Shown: piece by piece, positions 11,192 through 21,404 of the stretch
Layout: every line of letters starts with the position of its first letter
Position numbering within the stretch: the stretch's first letter is position 1
From: Allantophomopsis cytisporea
Lineage: Eukaryota; Ascomycota; Leotiomycetes; Phacidiales; Phacidiaceae
Reading direction: 5' to 3'
Assembly (NCBI GenBank): GCA_024752435.1
Contig: CP103036.1
Coordinates: forward strand, 992,001-1,056,000
DNA length: 64,000 nt
Notes under the pieces: model-generated
Database searches by the model: none
Seen by the model: the letters and a program-made list of their open reading frames with translations, nothing else
Told to the model about the DNA's origin: nothing
Position numbers and translations under genes: made by a program

Positions 11192-12103
11192 CTAGCAACA
11201 TTTGCCCGCCTTCTTTGCTTCACGCTCTCTCGTATCTTGCGGCTGATCGATTTCCACCGAAGGGGTCGTCACAAAGCCACTCGGCACTCCAAACCAACTC
11301 CTTCTATCCCTGCCAGACTTTAAGCTACCAACTGGTCTCCTCTGACCAAAATAGTCTCCTTCATCACCCGGCTCGCCCATCTCCTCCTGCCGTTCCTTTT
11401 CAAGTTTGCTGCGCGCCTGATCGACGAGTTTGCGTGTAATGACCCGGAATACCTCCTCCACACCCTCACCCGACTCCGCCGATATCTCATGGCAGCAGTC
11501 CCAGCCAACATCCTGGCCCCAGAAGCCACTACTCCGCTTGCTGCCGGGACTCCGCATGCCGTCCATGCTCCCGAAGTAGCTGGTGTAAGTCCGTGAATCG
11601 CCGCTGCCTACGATGGCGCCGGGCGTGGCGGTCGGTGGAGGCGTGCTGCTAAGTGCTGGGTATAGATGGTCGGCGACGTAGGCAATGCACCTTTCGAAGG
11701 GCACTTTTCTACTCTCCGGATATCGCGTGACAACATCTGCCTTGGTGCCCACAATGTGTAATATGATATCCGCCGGGAGATTCTTCTTCAGTTCGGATAG
11801 CCAAACACCCATTTCCACGAACGATGCCTCGGAGGTGATGTCGTAGCACAGAATGCAGGCGTTCGCACCGCGATAGTATAATCTTGATATACTCCGGAAG
11901 CGCTCCTGGCCAGCAGTATCCCAGATCTGTAGGCGGACTGTGGTGTCGGTGTCGGAATCAACAACACGCTTTGTGAGAAAGGATGCGCCGACGGTGGATG
12001 TCGTATTGGCGGGATTGAAAGAGGCTTTGACGTAACGATTCACAAGGCTCGTCTTGCCAGCTCCCATGGCGCCGAGGACGACAATCTTGGCTTCGAGTGC
12101 CAT
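11192..12103 (-). CDS. Rab-family small GTPase with a long G4-G5 insertion
   Basis: A single exon of 303 residues. The P-loop is GAMGAGKTS (11-19), switch II begins WDTAGQERF (61-69), and the C-terminus ends in KCC, a site for double geranylgeranylation, so the protein should act on endomembranes in vesicle traffic. Two features are odd. The G4 motif is TKAD (120-123) instead of NKxD, and G5 (EISAES, 206-211) lies about 85 residues later instead of the usual 30, because of a Ser/Gly/Pro-rich insertion at about 152-200. The C-terminal hypervariable tail (about 90 residues) is also long. The start at 12103 is the first ATG; an upstream GTG is in frame but unlikely. The nearest typical Rabs would be of the Rab5/Rab21 type, but I do not assign a subfamily. 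Confidence 0.88.
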   Translation of the reverse strand: MALEAKIVVLGAMGAGKTSLVNRYVKASFNPANTTSTVGASFLTKRVVDSDTDTTVRLQIWDTAGQERFRSISRLYYRGANACILCYDITSEASFVEMGVWLSELKKNLPADIILHIVGTKADVVTRYPESRKVPFERCIAYVADHLYPALSSTPPPTATPGAIVGSGDSRTYTSYFGSMDGMRSPGSKRSSGFWGQDVGWDCCHEISAESGEGVEEVFRVITRKLVDQARSKLEKERQEEMGEPGDEGDYFGQRRPVGSLKSGRDRRSWFGVPSGFVTTPSVEIDQPQDTREREAKKAGKCC

Positions 12104-13742
12104 AGTGGTGACGCGGTTCACTATACAGAAGATGTGAATGGAGCCCTCGGGCGCAGCTTATAACAATGCTGATGAGGAAGGCGGATTCAGACAAGGCTGT
12201 AAGGTCGTTTCAGCTCGGTAGCTGGGTTAGAGGAGCAGTAGGAATCGGGGCGTAAATAACATGACCAGTCAAAACATAAGGTCAAGAATTAATCTAAACA
12301 AGACGCGGCATTTTAAAGCTGCGAAGGAACATACGATACGCTCTTGTTCTTGCTGGTTTGCAGAAGAGTTATATGTAATAAAGGAGAGTTTATGGGTGTA
12401 CGTGCTTTGCCTTGGCTATGTTGGTCCTGGTCCTTTTTTCTTCTTTTTCCTTCTTCTTCTCTTCGGGGTGGGGAAAGATAGATATTGGGCTGCGTGATCT
12501 GAGTGAGCATCGACAGCTTCAAATTTTAAATATAAACAAATATGGATACCATGGCAGCAGATGAGATCATAATTTTTTCTTTCCTTCTGGAAGCTGACAA
12601 GCGTTATGTCGTTACGAGGTTAGTTGTTGCGCAATTAGTGCAACAGTGCGAAAGTTTGTGGCTTATGGACCTCTGCATAAGACATTTTTACTGGTATTAG
12701 GGAGGAATTCTGAAGGCAAGTCGGGCGGGCACTTGGGTAGGTACCCAAGGTAGCTTCTGGGGTAAAAACGAACACGAGATGGCGCGTTGTAACGTTCGCT
12801 CTTTGCTCGTTCGTGTATGTGCAAATTAGGGGAGGGAAATTTGTTGACGATAGGTAATAGAGATGAGATACGATACGATACTCGACTCTGGTGCTCAGAC
12901 CTGTCGGAGCCTTGTTGCCCTGGTCAGTGATCGCCATGAGAAGATGAGAAGAATATACCTTTGCATGAAGCAATCAAACTATTGATTGAGGTATCTTTCT
13001 CCTACGCGCTGCGTATACATGGGGCAAATGCGGCAACAATCATCTGCTTTCTTGATAAGGAAAACAAGAAGGTCAAAGTTAAAGTCGGTCAAACTCAATC
13101 ACCGTCAAAGTGAAGACATTTCGAGGCATCTGGTGATCTTGATTCAGATATTGGGCACAATCGTGGCAATTGGCGCCGATATTGTCTTGCGCACTGTCCA
13201 AAGGACTTGCAATTTGGAGCAGGGGAAGACGACACGGTCGATGTCATGTCATGATGTACTCACCAACCAATGCCTTCCTCGAGCACTTAGCAAAACAGAA
13301 AGCATTTCACAAACCGTCCATGCTTTCTCTGGTCATAATCATCAATTCCACAGCATATCCTCGAGAATCATATTCACATATCTTCTCAGAGCCCTCGACT
13401 CAAGCTCTGCGTCGGCGTGGTTGTTGATGTGGTTATGTGCTTTTACACGTGTCGGAGACCAAGAAGCTCCGTTGACCGTCTTCACTAGAGCTACTTCGTT
13501 CATCACTTGCATAATGTCGTCATGCAAGGCTGACAAGCTTGTGATAATCAAGAGCTATATCACCAACTGGACGTCTCACAATAGATGTCAGTAGAACTAC
13601 GAAAGAGTGATCTTTCAAGGGAACAGTTGAAAGATTCACTCTCCTAGCATCTTTCTCGCGGGTAAATACAAACTTAACGGCAAGAAACCAACCCAAGTAT
13701 CATTGACTCTCTTGACACATTCTACCCAAGCTCTACCTCAAA
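12104..13742. other. Intergenic region between Rab-like gene and DUF1295 gene
   Basis: The part next to 12104 is the Rab gene promoter and leader. The middle shows no gene. A minus-strand coding-like exon at 13342-13554 is listed separately; the 202-codon plus-strand frame over it looks like its antisense shadow. Confidence 0.45.
13342..13554 (-). CDS. Candidate exon of a small unknown protein
   Basis: An open stretch of 70 codons that starts right after a GATATAG acceptor-like site and ends in TGA. Its product is polar and balanced, with fragments such as SALHDDIMQVMNEVALVK, SWSPTRVKAHNHINNHAD and ALRRYVNMILEDMLW, which looks like a helical soluble protein. The first in-frame ATG is that of MQVMNEV. 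It lies about 190 bases from, and divergent to, the DUF1295 gene. No family is recognised and an upstream exon with an ATG was not resolved. Confidence 0.33.
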   Translation of the reverse strand, partial: LLIITSLSALHDDIMQVMNEVALVKTVNGASWSPTRVKAHNHINNHADAELESRALRRYVNMILEDMLWN

Positions 13743-14777
13743 ATGACGCTTCTTACCTCTGTCCTCCACCTCACGAACTTCCGCAATCCTTTCCTCCGCA
13801 CCCTTGTTCCGTCGGTGGCCGCCGCCTTTGGAATTCAAGCAGCCGTAGCCATTCCCTCGATCCTCACACAATCAGAGCGCTTCTACGATCTCTCTGGCTC
13901 TTTGACCTACCTCTCTGTAACTGCTCTGTCCCTCTACCTACCCACACTACGAGCTCGCGCAGCCGCTGCAGCTACCAATTCGTTGCTACCCAAGTTCCCC
14001 GGTCTGTTAGCAGCGTTTACGGGTACAGGAGGACCAACCGGTTTGAACTGGAGACAAGTGGTTCTCAGTGCTGCCGTTTCAGTATGGGCAACTAGACGTA
14101 AGTTCCTATCATGCACCTCTTGCATAGCATAGCATACTGACATCTCAGTGGGAACATACCTCTTCCAACGCATTCTCGCAGATGGGCACGACTCGCGCTT
14201 CGACGAGATCAAGAAATCTCCACCCAAGTTCCTCGGCGCCTTCATGGCACAAGCAACCTGGGTCTCACTATGCCTGATGCCAGTCCTCGCACTGAATTCC
14301 ATTCCCCATGCGCTCCTCTCCACGCTTTCGACCGTCTATCTCACCGACATTGTGGGTCTCGGGCTCTTCATAGGCGGGTTAGGCTTCGAAGTGGTAGCCG
14401 ACCGCCAGAAGAATGCGTGGGTGCAAGAGAAGAAGCGCAAAGAGCATGACGAGGACTTCCTGACGCGGGGCCTGTGGAGTAAGAGCCGGCACCCGAATTA
14501 CTTTGGCGAGAGCACGTTGTGGACGGGCATTGCGATTGCATCGGCCGGCGTGCTGGGCAGTCATGCTGGGCAGGTTGGCATGGGGCTTGCTGGAACGTCG
14601 TATGGGCGTGTGTTGGCGCTGGCCATGGCGGGTGTGAGCCCGGCTTTTGTGACGTTTTTGTTGTTCAAGGTCAGCGGGATTCCGTTGAGTGAGGAGAAGT
14701 ATGATAAGCGCTACGGAGACAGGAAGGACTATCAGGAGTGGAAGAAGAATACGCCTGTTTTCTTCCCGAAATTCTGA
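13743..14777 (+). CDS. DUF1295 / steroid 5-alpha-reductase-like membrane protein
   Basis: Two exons, 13743-14097 and 14149-14777 (intron 51 nt, GTAAGT...CTCAG), give 327 residues. The protein is hydrophobic with several membrane segments. The second half carries the family signature: ADRQKNAW followed by the loop RGLWSKSRHPNYFGESTLW and a last hydrophobic block. This matches the DUF1295 family, related to the C-terminal reductase/methyltransferase fold of 3-oxo-5-alpha-steroid 4-dehydrogenases and ICMT-type enzymes, where the conserved SRHPNYxGE segment binds the cofactor. The substrate is unknown, most likely a lipid in the endoplasmic reticulum or another internal membrane (inference). The start at AAAATGACG is the first ATG of the frame. 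Confidence 0.88.
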
Positions 14778-14983
14778 TTCCCTCTCAACTCAACCGCTGA
14801 ATGCTGAATTTCAAGAGAAGGGATTCTACGCAGCTCCATATTCAAAAATGAGTATTCCATCATGCAGGGGTGGAAATTATACATGGAGCGTTATGTGACA
14901 GTGTGTGAAGATCCCCAATCCCACTCCCACCTTCGCTCGCACACTATATACTCTTCAATACGTGTAACTTGCTTCATCGAACA

Positions 14984-15073
14984 GGCCTAGTGGCCTAATG
15001 GTTAAGGCGCCAGATTTCGGTTCACCGATTTCAAATCCTCTGGAGATTGGGAGTTCGAATCTTCCCTGGGTCG
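14984..15073 (+). tRNA. tRNA-Arg(TCG) with a 17-nt intron
   Basis: The sequence folds as a complete cloverleaf: acceptor stem GGCCTAG/CTGGGTC (7 pairs, two G-T), D arm GCC...GGC with TAATGGTTAA loop, anticodon stem CCAGA/TCTGG, variable AGATT, T arm GGGAG-TTCGAAT-CTTCC and discriminator G. The anticodon TCG lies at 15017-15019. An intron at 15021-15037 sits in the canonical position after base 37. It should read CGA (and possibly other CGN) arginine codons. A T run at about 15112-15118 may end Pol III transcription. Confidence 0.9.
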
Positions 15074-17167
15074 TTCATATGCAGTGAGCAACTTGAAAAG
15101 AGTTGCTTTCATTTTTTGTCCATGACATTTTTTTTTGCGGCGGCGTGGGTTGATGCGAGGTTGGCGAGGCGAGTGATAGCCAACAGGAAGCGTCAGCGAG
15201 CTTGGACTAAGGACTAATTGTGGGGATTGTGGTCAGAGACTTTTTCGCTGGTGGGGTGTGTCGTTTGTTGTACGACTTGACGTCTTACGAGGTGGGAGGG
15301 GAGCGGATGGTTATTTGTATGCTTGAAATCATAATAGCTTCATGATATGTTTTGCAGTTCACTTGTTGGAAATGAAATGGTATGTGTTGTTCTAAGGTAG
15401 TGTAAAAAGACCCGTATGTTGTCTTGGGAACGAAGAGGACATCTTATGATAGATTTCCGCGCAAGTTGTTTCGAACATATACATTCATCATGCATGGGAT
15501 GAGTAGAGGAATAAGAACATCAAACGACTTTATTAAGTTTCTTATGCCATAACTATGCAGAGGTCCTCAGGAACACATTTTGAAATATCCAAGGCCTTGT
15601 GAAATACATTTACAGCTACGCATTGTTGTCGTACCAGAATTTATCAGTCCAGTGCGGAATCCCTCTGAAAATCCAATCAGTAGAGGTTCTAGTTGAAGGT
15701 TGTTCTCTGAACGCATGACGCTTACTTATATTTTCATGAATTGAACTTATTAGCATCACATTTAAAATGTGTTGTAAGTATAAAGATTGAATTCCAAGAA
15801 AACACCGAATCACAAAACAAGCCTTGTATCTGAGGTGCTATCAGTTATCGTTCAATGTGTAAGTACGAAGACTATTCCAAACTTCAATATAGTAGGTAAG
15901 ACATCATGATAAGTGTGTATGCAGTCAAAGCCGAAGAATCAAAATTAAGCTTACTATTGGAAGATCAACCTTTGTAGAGTAATGTTAATAGAGGGCAGTT
16001 GCAGCGAGATGGAAAAGGTAAAGGCCTTCTCTCTCTCTCCAAGCAAAGGTGTAAGTAGAGATTAGGGATAAGGCAAAGTAGATAACCTTTTGTCACAAAT
16101 GCCCATGTAAGATCTAGGAACAAAGTCAAATGATGATAATAATAGAGAATAATTATCTTATACCTTGAAGTTTTCTATTCTCTATTCTCTACTCTCTACT
16201 CTCTATTCTCTATTCAGTACATTTCCATCTGAAGAATCGTCTTTGTATTCTTGTGAGAAAGAGAGCTAGGAAAGGGACTGACTGACTGACCAATTGCGCT
16301 GGTAAAGCCTTGCCCGTCCGCCCACGCAGCTGAAGTGCAACATAAGTAAGTCCCCAACAACCATGCACTCACTGGTGCATATTACGAAGGCCGTATCTTA
16401 CATACTGCTTACGACTGTGTAGTATTCTCCCCGACGACCAATAACATACATAAGCAAGTTCACCTTCGAAGAGATGAATAACAAGGGTCAAAGGTTGGAA
16501 CTATGTATTCCAATTCAGTGCTTGGACATCCGAAGAGGTCCATGAAGAACCTGGACGTTCACGATCTGACTTTGTATTCCCCATATTATCCGGAAGCCGT
16601 GCCTTACCCCAAGCCAAGGAACGGTAATTCAATGGCCCCTGATATATTTATAAACAAGGTACGGATGGCCCAGCCGTGCAGGACCAGGGCAACACGATGC
16701 TCCCGGAAGTCCTTACTGCGTAGCAAGTGCAGCAACGGCTGGTCGAGCAGAAATACCAACCTTTCATACAGCAGCGATGACATTAGTTGACTCCGCATCA
16801 CTTATTATACTCGAGTGCAATGAACTGATTGCCTCCAAGGGACTTGTACTACTTTGTACTACGTCTCTGTGATTATCTTTCTTGGTGCGAGACCCTTTCG
16901 TTGGAACCAACGGTTCTTCCAGTCAGCGCAAACAAGCTTCGAGTTTAAATAGTGGCTCGACCACAGCCTACACTACACTGAAACCCACCGGACCTGGGGT
17001 GGCGGGTAGCAGCACATGCATCCATCTTCTGGTACCTGTCAGTCAGCGCAAGGTCAAGCACACCACCTCCACCACTACCCTCATAACACGACCGCTCAGT
17101 CGCACAATTCTGCTGTCCGTCAACAGTCTTCTCGACATCTTCAACATCCCATCATGATTCAACGACC
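15074..17167. other. Intergenic region upstream of the carboxypeptidase
   Basis: No gene recognised. AT-rich sequence with a short TCTCTAT-type repeat (listed separately). A 95-codon frame at 16503-16790 begins with ATG but has no recognisable content. Two copies of AGTCAGCGCAA (about 16921 and 17041) lie in the last 250 bases, which are likely promoter or leader of the carboxypeptidase. Confidence 0.5.
16172..16215. repeat. TCTCTAT/TCTCTAC heptamer repeat
   Basis: About six tandem 7-base units, alternating between TCTCTAT(T) and TCTCTAC, on the plus strand. Confidence 0.85.
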
Positions 17168-19255
17168 ATGTGGTATCTTCCCTTGGTCTTTTCGTTTCTC
17201 ACCTCAACCACAATCGCTCAGTATCCTCCGCCGCGTTCAACGCTCACCACTATAGTCTCACCCGTGGATGGCAACATCACCATCAGCTATAAATCTCCAC
17301 CCGACGGCGCCTGCACAACTGTCTTTTCTACGCAGCAGCAATATACGGGCTGGGTCAATATACCGGGCAACTATGCTACCAATACTTTCTTTTGGTTCAT
17401 CGGCGCCAGAGAGCCAACGGATACATTGACAATTTGGATCAATGGCGGGCCAGGCAGCAGTTCCATGATCGGATTGTTTACAGAGAATGGGCCTTGCGAG
17501 GTGCAAGAGAAGGCGCTGGGTCAATTCGAGACTGTGGCTAGGGAATGGGGATGGGATAGGGGCAGTAATATGTTATATATTGATCAGGTATGTTATGGCA
17601 AAACGATGATAAATGCTCAAAGAGATGACGCTGACTCTGAACAGCCAAATCAGGTCGGGTTCTCGTATGATGTACCTACGAATGGCTCCCTCGACTTGCT
17701 TACCTCCAGTCTTTATACTCCCGAACAGACTCTGCCTAATTCTCAGCCTGCGGACACTTTTATGAACGGCACCTTCAGTTCTCTCAATAGTAATGCTACT
17801 GCTAATACAACCGAGATAGCTGCCCTGGCAATCTGGCATATGTTGCAAGGATTCCTGGGAGCTTTCCCAGAATTCAGTCCTGCCAGCAATAACTCTTCGA
17901 TCGTCAACATTAATTTGTTTGCTGAAAGTTATGGAGGGAAATACGGCCCTGCTTTCGCAATGCTGTGGGAAAAGCAGAACGCACTACGCGCTACAGGAGG
18001 TCTTCCAACAAACACTACACTTGATATTAAATTGGTGTCGTTGGGTATCGTCAATGGATGTGTTGATGATCTAGTTCAAGCACCATACTATCCAGTCATG
18101 GCGGTCAACAACACGTTTGGACTGACTGCCATCAACCCTACCAGAGCAGCTCTTGCCAACGGAAGCTTCTATGGCACGGGTGGATGCCAATCGCTCATCA
18201 ACCAATGTCGGACGGCGGTTGCAGTCAACGACCCCAATGGAGATGGGGGGAATTCAGCAACTAATTCAGCATGTGCAAATGCCTATAATTACTGCTTGAC
18301 GAATGTTATGGAACCATATAATGATGCTGGGAGAAGTGTTTATGATATTGCACATTATCTTCCAGATCCTTTTCCTCCAAGCACTTACCTCGAGTACGTC
18401 AACACGGCTACTTTCTTACAGGCAATTGGGTCACCGGTCAACTACACTCAAACAAACTATCAAGTAATATCTGCCTTCCAATCAACTGGCGACTACGAAA
18501 GAGATGCCTGGATCCCTGCACTCTCCACTCTCCTTGACTCGGGAATCCGCATCGGCCTCATCTACGGTGATCGAGATTATATTTGCAACTGGTTCGGTGG
18601 TGAGGCTGTCTCGCTATCCATTGCGAATGGCGCCAAGGGAAATTACTCAGCACAGTTCCCTGCCGCAGGCTATGCGCCCATAATCGTCAATTCTTCCTAC
18701 ATAGGCGGCGTCGTCCGTGAATACGGCAACCTGTCTTTCAGCCGCATCTACGATGCAGGCCACTCAGTTCCCGCCTACCAGCCCGAAACCGCTTTCCAAG
18801 TCTTTGCACGTATCATCGGTGGGACAAGTCTTTCGACTGGCGAAGATATAGATCTTTCAGCGTATAACACCACAGGTCCCCTGAATGCTACGCACACCAA
18901 TAGCCTGCCAGCTTCACCGGAGGCGACTTGCTATCTTCGCAATATCGCCGAGACGTGTACAGATGACCAGAAGAATATGATTATTGACGGTCAGGGCGCC
19001 ATTATCAATGGAGTCCTCTACGACAACGTATCAGACTGGCCCGGCTCCTCATCGACTTCCATCAGCGCCACTTCTGGCTCTGCTACTACCGGCTCTGTGT
19101 CTGTAACCACTACTACTGCTACTTTCACTGGCGTCTACGTTGCCACCGCTACGCCGAGCCAGACCAAGCAGTCGAGCGCATTTGCATCTTTCCCTCGTTC
19201 TCATTGGGCATTTAGTTGGGTTGTATTCGTATCTTGCTTCTGGGCTGCATTTTGA
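17168..19255 (+). CDS. Secreted serine carboxypeptidase, family S10 (carboxypeptidase S1-like)
   Basis: Two exons, 17168-17587 and 17645-19255, give 676 residues. The 57-nt intron (GTATGT...AACAG) has no stop and is in frame, so unspliced RNA would encode a 695-residue form; the spliced junction restores the conserved YIDQPNQVGFSYD. Residues 1-17 are a signal peptide. S10 hallmarks: WINGGPGSSS, nucleophile Ser235 in FAESYGGKYGP, Asp in YGDRDYICNW (about 449) and His513 in DAGHSVPAYQPE. The enzyme removes C-terminal residues from peptides at acidic pH outside the cell or at the wall. The C-terminus is Ser/Thr-rich (about 590-640) and ends in a hydrophobic stretch, which suggests a GPI anchor and a cell-surface location (inference). 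Many NxS/T sites indicate glycosylation. Confidence 0.93.
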   Translation: MWYLPLVFSFLTSTTIAQYPPPRSTLTTIVSPVDGNITISYKSPPDGACTTVFSTQQQYTGWVNIPGNYATNTFFWFIGAREPTDTLTIWINGGPGSSSMIGLFTENGPCEVQEKALGQFETVAREWGWDRGSNMLYIDQVCYGKTMINAQRDDADSEQPNQVGFSYDVPTNGSLDLLTSSLYTPEQTLPNSQPADTFMNGTFSSLNSNATANTTEIAALAIWHMLQGFLGAFPEFSPASNNSSIVNINLFAESYGGKYGPAFAMLWEKQNALRATGGLPTNTTLDIKLVSLGIVNGCVDDLVQAPYYPVMAVNNTFGLTAINPTRAALANGSFYGTGGCQSLINQCRTAVAVNDPNGDGGNSATNSACANAYNYCLTNVMEPYNDAGRSVYDIAHYLPDPFPPSTYLEYVNTATFLQAIGSPVNYTQTNYQVISAFQSTGDYERDAWIPALSTLLDSGIRIGLIYGDRDYICNWFGGEAVSLSIANGAKGNYSAQFPAAGYAPIIVNSSYIGGVVREYGNLSFSRIYDAGHSVPAYQPETAFQVFARIIGGTSLSTGEDIDLSAYNTTGPLNATHTNSLPASPEATCYLRNIAETCTDDQKNMIIDGQGAIINGVLYDNVSDWPGSSSTSISATSGSATTGSVSVTTTTATFTGVYVATATPSQTKQSSAFASFPRSHWAFSWVVFVSCFWAAF

Positions 19256-19558
19256 CTGAATTGAATTGGATCGAGTATGAGGATGTTGCGATGGTGTCTT
19301 GTGCATGTGGTTCGTGGGACCCTTATTCATTAGCATTTATACCCTGGCTTCGTGCCTACATCTAGGGAGTTTGTAATTGTACATTAAACTGTCGGTTGGA
19401 TGGAGTTGCTGTTTGGGACTGACTTTGTGGCTGGGGGTAATGTGGGTAATGCAGACTTATAGTGTTTATAGACTTGATTTCTGGGAATGTGGATGTGAGT
19501 GATGTGTGTGCTGGCTGTGAAGTATTTTATGTGTGCACAGGATGTTCTAAGTGCTGTA
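19256..19558. other. 3' region of the carboxypeptidase gene
   Basis: T/G-rich sequence with no reading frame of note; probably 3' untranslated region and terminator of the convergent carboxypeptidase gene. Confidence 0.4.
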
Positions 19559-19991
19559 GATTTGAATACTCATATCAATCACTGAAGTGCACTTGATGAT
19601 TGAAGTTTTCTCAAGTACTAGATTATCTTAGTGTTAAGCACTTGGATTGATGATCCGATGTGAATGATTGAAGGATCTTGAATATTTTAACATTCAAGTA
19701 CGGATATAAATTTCCAAGCAAACTAGCGCTTGTGAGTATTCCATAGTCCCAGAAGAACTGCGCCATTTTGAAGAGCAAGAGCTCTTGGATGACTGGATCA
19801 TTCCGAATAGTTCAACACTCTTCAAAAGCTGAACACTGTTGAGTGAGTGAACTCTTCTAGATAAATGGCCAATCTTGAACATTCGAATGTTCAAATATGA
19901 CTGTACCTTCTCAATCGGTCAAGTGTCCTGAATGACTGGAGCATCCTGAACACCTGTACGTCCTTAAATAACTCAATGCCTCCCAACATGA
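19559..19991. repeat. Degenerate minisatellite with inverted TTGAA/TTCAA motifs
   Basis: Between two convergent genes lies a run of imperfect units beginning CTTGAA, CTTGGAT or CCTGAA. The end (about 19926-19985) shows four successive units of roughly 17-18 bases starting CCTGAAT, CCTGAAC, CCTTAAA and CCTCCCA. At 19875-19894 there is a perfect 20-base palindrome (TTGAACATTC and its complement), and at 19678-19699 CTTGAAT faces ATTCAAG across 8 bases. Confidence 0.6.
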
Positions 19992-20885
19992 TCATTCAAG
20001 GTCTTTTCTAATTGCAAAGAAGTAGTTGCCCCATCTCTCACTCCCCTTGACCTCCCTCCACCCCACACCGGGCACATATATAACACCCATAACCCTCGGG
20101 CTATTGAAACCTCCCACATTCAAGAAATACCCTCTTAACTCATCCTCATTGATATATTTCTCCCAATCGTGCGTCCCCCTCGGCACAATCCCGACAACAT
20201 CCTCAGCAACCACCTTGGTTGTCAACCAGCTCGTCCATGTCCTCGCAATAGTACTCATGACAATCCACCCCCCAGGCTTCACAAACGGCAGGCACTGATC
20301 CAAGAATTCAGCAGGGTTAGTGACGTGCTCAATAACCTCAAAGCAACTCAACACATCAACCTGCTCCTCTCTCGTCTTTGGTATAGGCAGACCCTCAATA
20401 CTCGTATTCAGATACGTCAACTTCCCCGCAAGTCCTGGATCGCGACGAGCATGTCCCTTCGCAACACTCAGCACCACCGGACTCGGATCAATGGCCGTAA
20501 CACTCTTCGCATTCGCCATGCGCGCCGCACTCTCAGCGAAAATGCCGCCACCGCACCCAATGTCCAAGTACGTGAGCTTTGAATTGGGTGGTAAAGCGTC
20601 GGGCTGCGAGGCGTGGCAGGCGCGGATGAAATCGTGACGTAGCGGGTTCATCAGGTGCAGGAGGCGCGACGAGCCGTGAGGATCCCACCATGTTGAGGCG
20701 AGGGCATTGAAGTGGGAGACTTCATCTGGGGAGACGGAGGATTGCTTTGGTGGCGAGTTCGAGGTGGATTGGGAGCGGCACTGCGATTGGACGAATCGAG
20801 GCGCTGTGCGGAGGAGGAGATTGAGGTTGCGGAGGGAGGTTTGGCGGAGGGGTGGGAGGGAGGTCATTGAGGCCAGCGAGACCAT
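19992..20885 (-). CDS. COQ3: Ubiquinone biosynthesis O-methyltransferase, mitochondrial
   Basis: A single exon of 297 residues. The first ~40 residues are Ser/Arg/Leu-rich with almost no acid, a mitochondrial presequence. The core is a class I SAM-dependent methyltransferase: motif I YLDIGCGGGIFAE at about 106-118, then the acidic loop TAIDPSPVVL, and FEVIEHVTNPAEFL. HFNALASTWWDPHGSSRLLH near 58-77 is the typical UbiG/Coq3 entry and HDWEKYINEDEL the typical C-terminal segment. Coq3 performs both O-methylations in ubiquinone synthesis inside the matrix-side Coq complex. It is convergent with the carboxypeptidase and divergent from RIB3. The start is the first ATG giving a basic presequence. 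Confidence 0.95.
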   Translation of the reverse strand: MVSLASMTSLPPLRQTSLRNLNLLLRTAPRFVQSQCRSQSTSNSPPKQSSVSPDEVSHFNALASTWWDPHGSSRLLHLMNPLRHDFIRACHASQPDALPPNSKLTYLDIGCGGGIFAESAARMANAKSVTAIDPSPVVLSVAKGHARRDPGLAGKLTYLNTSIEGLPIPKTREEQVDVLSCFEVIEHVTNPAEFLDQCLPFVKPGGWIVMSTIARTWTSWLTTKVVAEDVVGIVPRGTHDWEKYINEDELRGYFLNVGGFNSPRVMGVIYVPGVGWREVKGSERWGNYFFAIRKDLE

Positions 20886-21404
20886 TGCAAGTGCTACTGC
20901 TGGGACTAGCAGGCAAAGGGAGGTGAGGAGGGATGGCGGGGAGTGGATTGTGGAGTCAATTGGTTCTTGGTAGATTTTTTTTTTGTTGAAAGTTGATTAC
21001 CTGATGAGCAGGCTGGATTGCGGAATTGCCGGCCTGTTTTGATGATTGCTTGGGTAAGGCTGACGAACTGCTTGCTGAGCTTGAGCCTACAAATTCACAC
21101 AAATGCACGCAGCATACAAGGACCCTGGCACATCTAGCGCAGGTCCCGCACCGAGACAATTCCGAGAGCGCTCGGTGCGGAATCTATCACCTTCCACTTC
21201 ATACATAATCATCATTACAGTACTTTTGGGAATTCCTCTTGAAGCAAAATAATTCTCAGATTTACTCAAAATTCTCTCCTGACCATCTCACACGACGTTT
21301 CTGTTTTTGTATTTATATTCACACAAAAGAGGGGCATAGCGGGGCAAAATAATTTCGAGTCATCCCACTTCCATTATCAATAACTACATCCCATATTCAC
21401 AACA
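20886..21404. promoter_or_regulatory. Shared promoter region of COQ3 and RIB3
   Basis: The 519-base gap separates two divergent starts, so both promoters must lie here. No regulatory site was identified with confidence. The RIB3 side ends with an A-rich leader (ACAACAATG) that fits a fungal start context. Confidence 0.55.

Noticed and set aside
12986..13594. 202-codon plus-strand frame
   Set aside because: No domain, Ser/Arg/Thr-rich, and its second half is opposite a better coding-like minus-strand exon.
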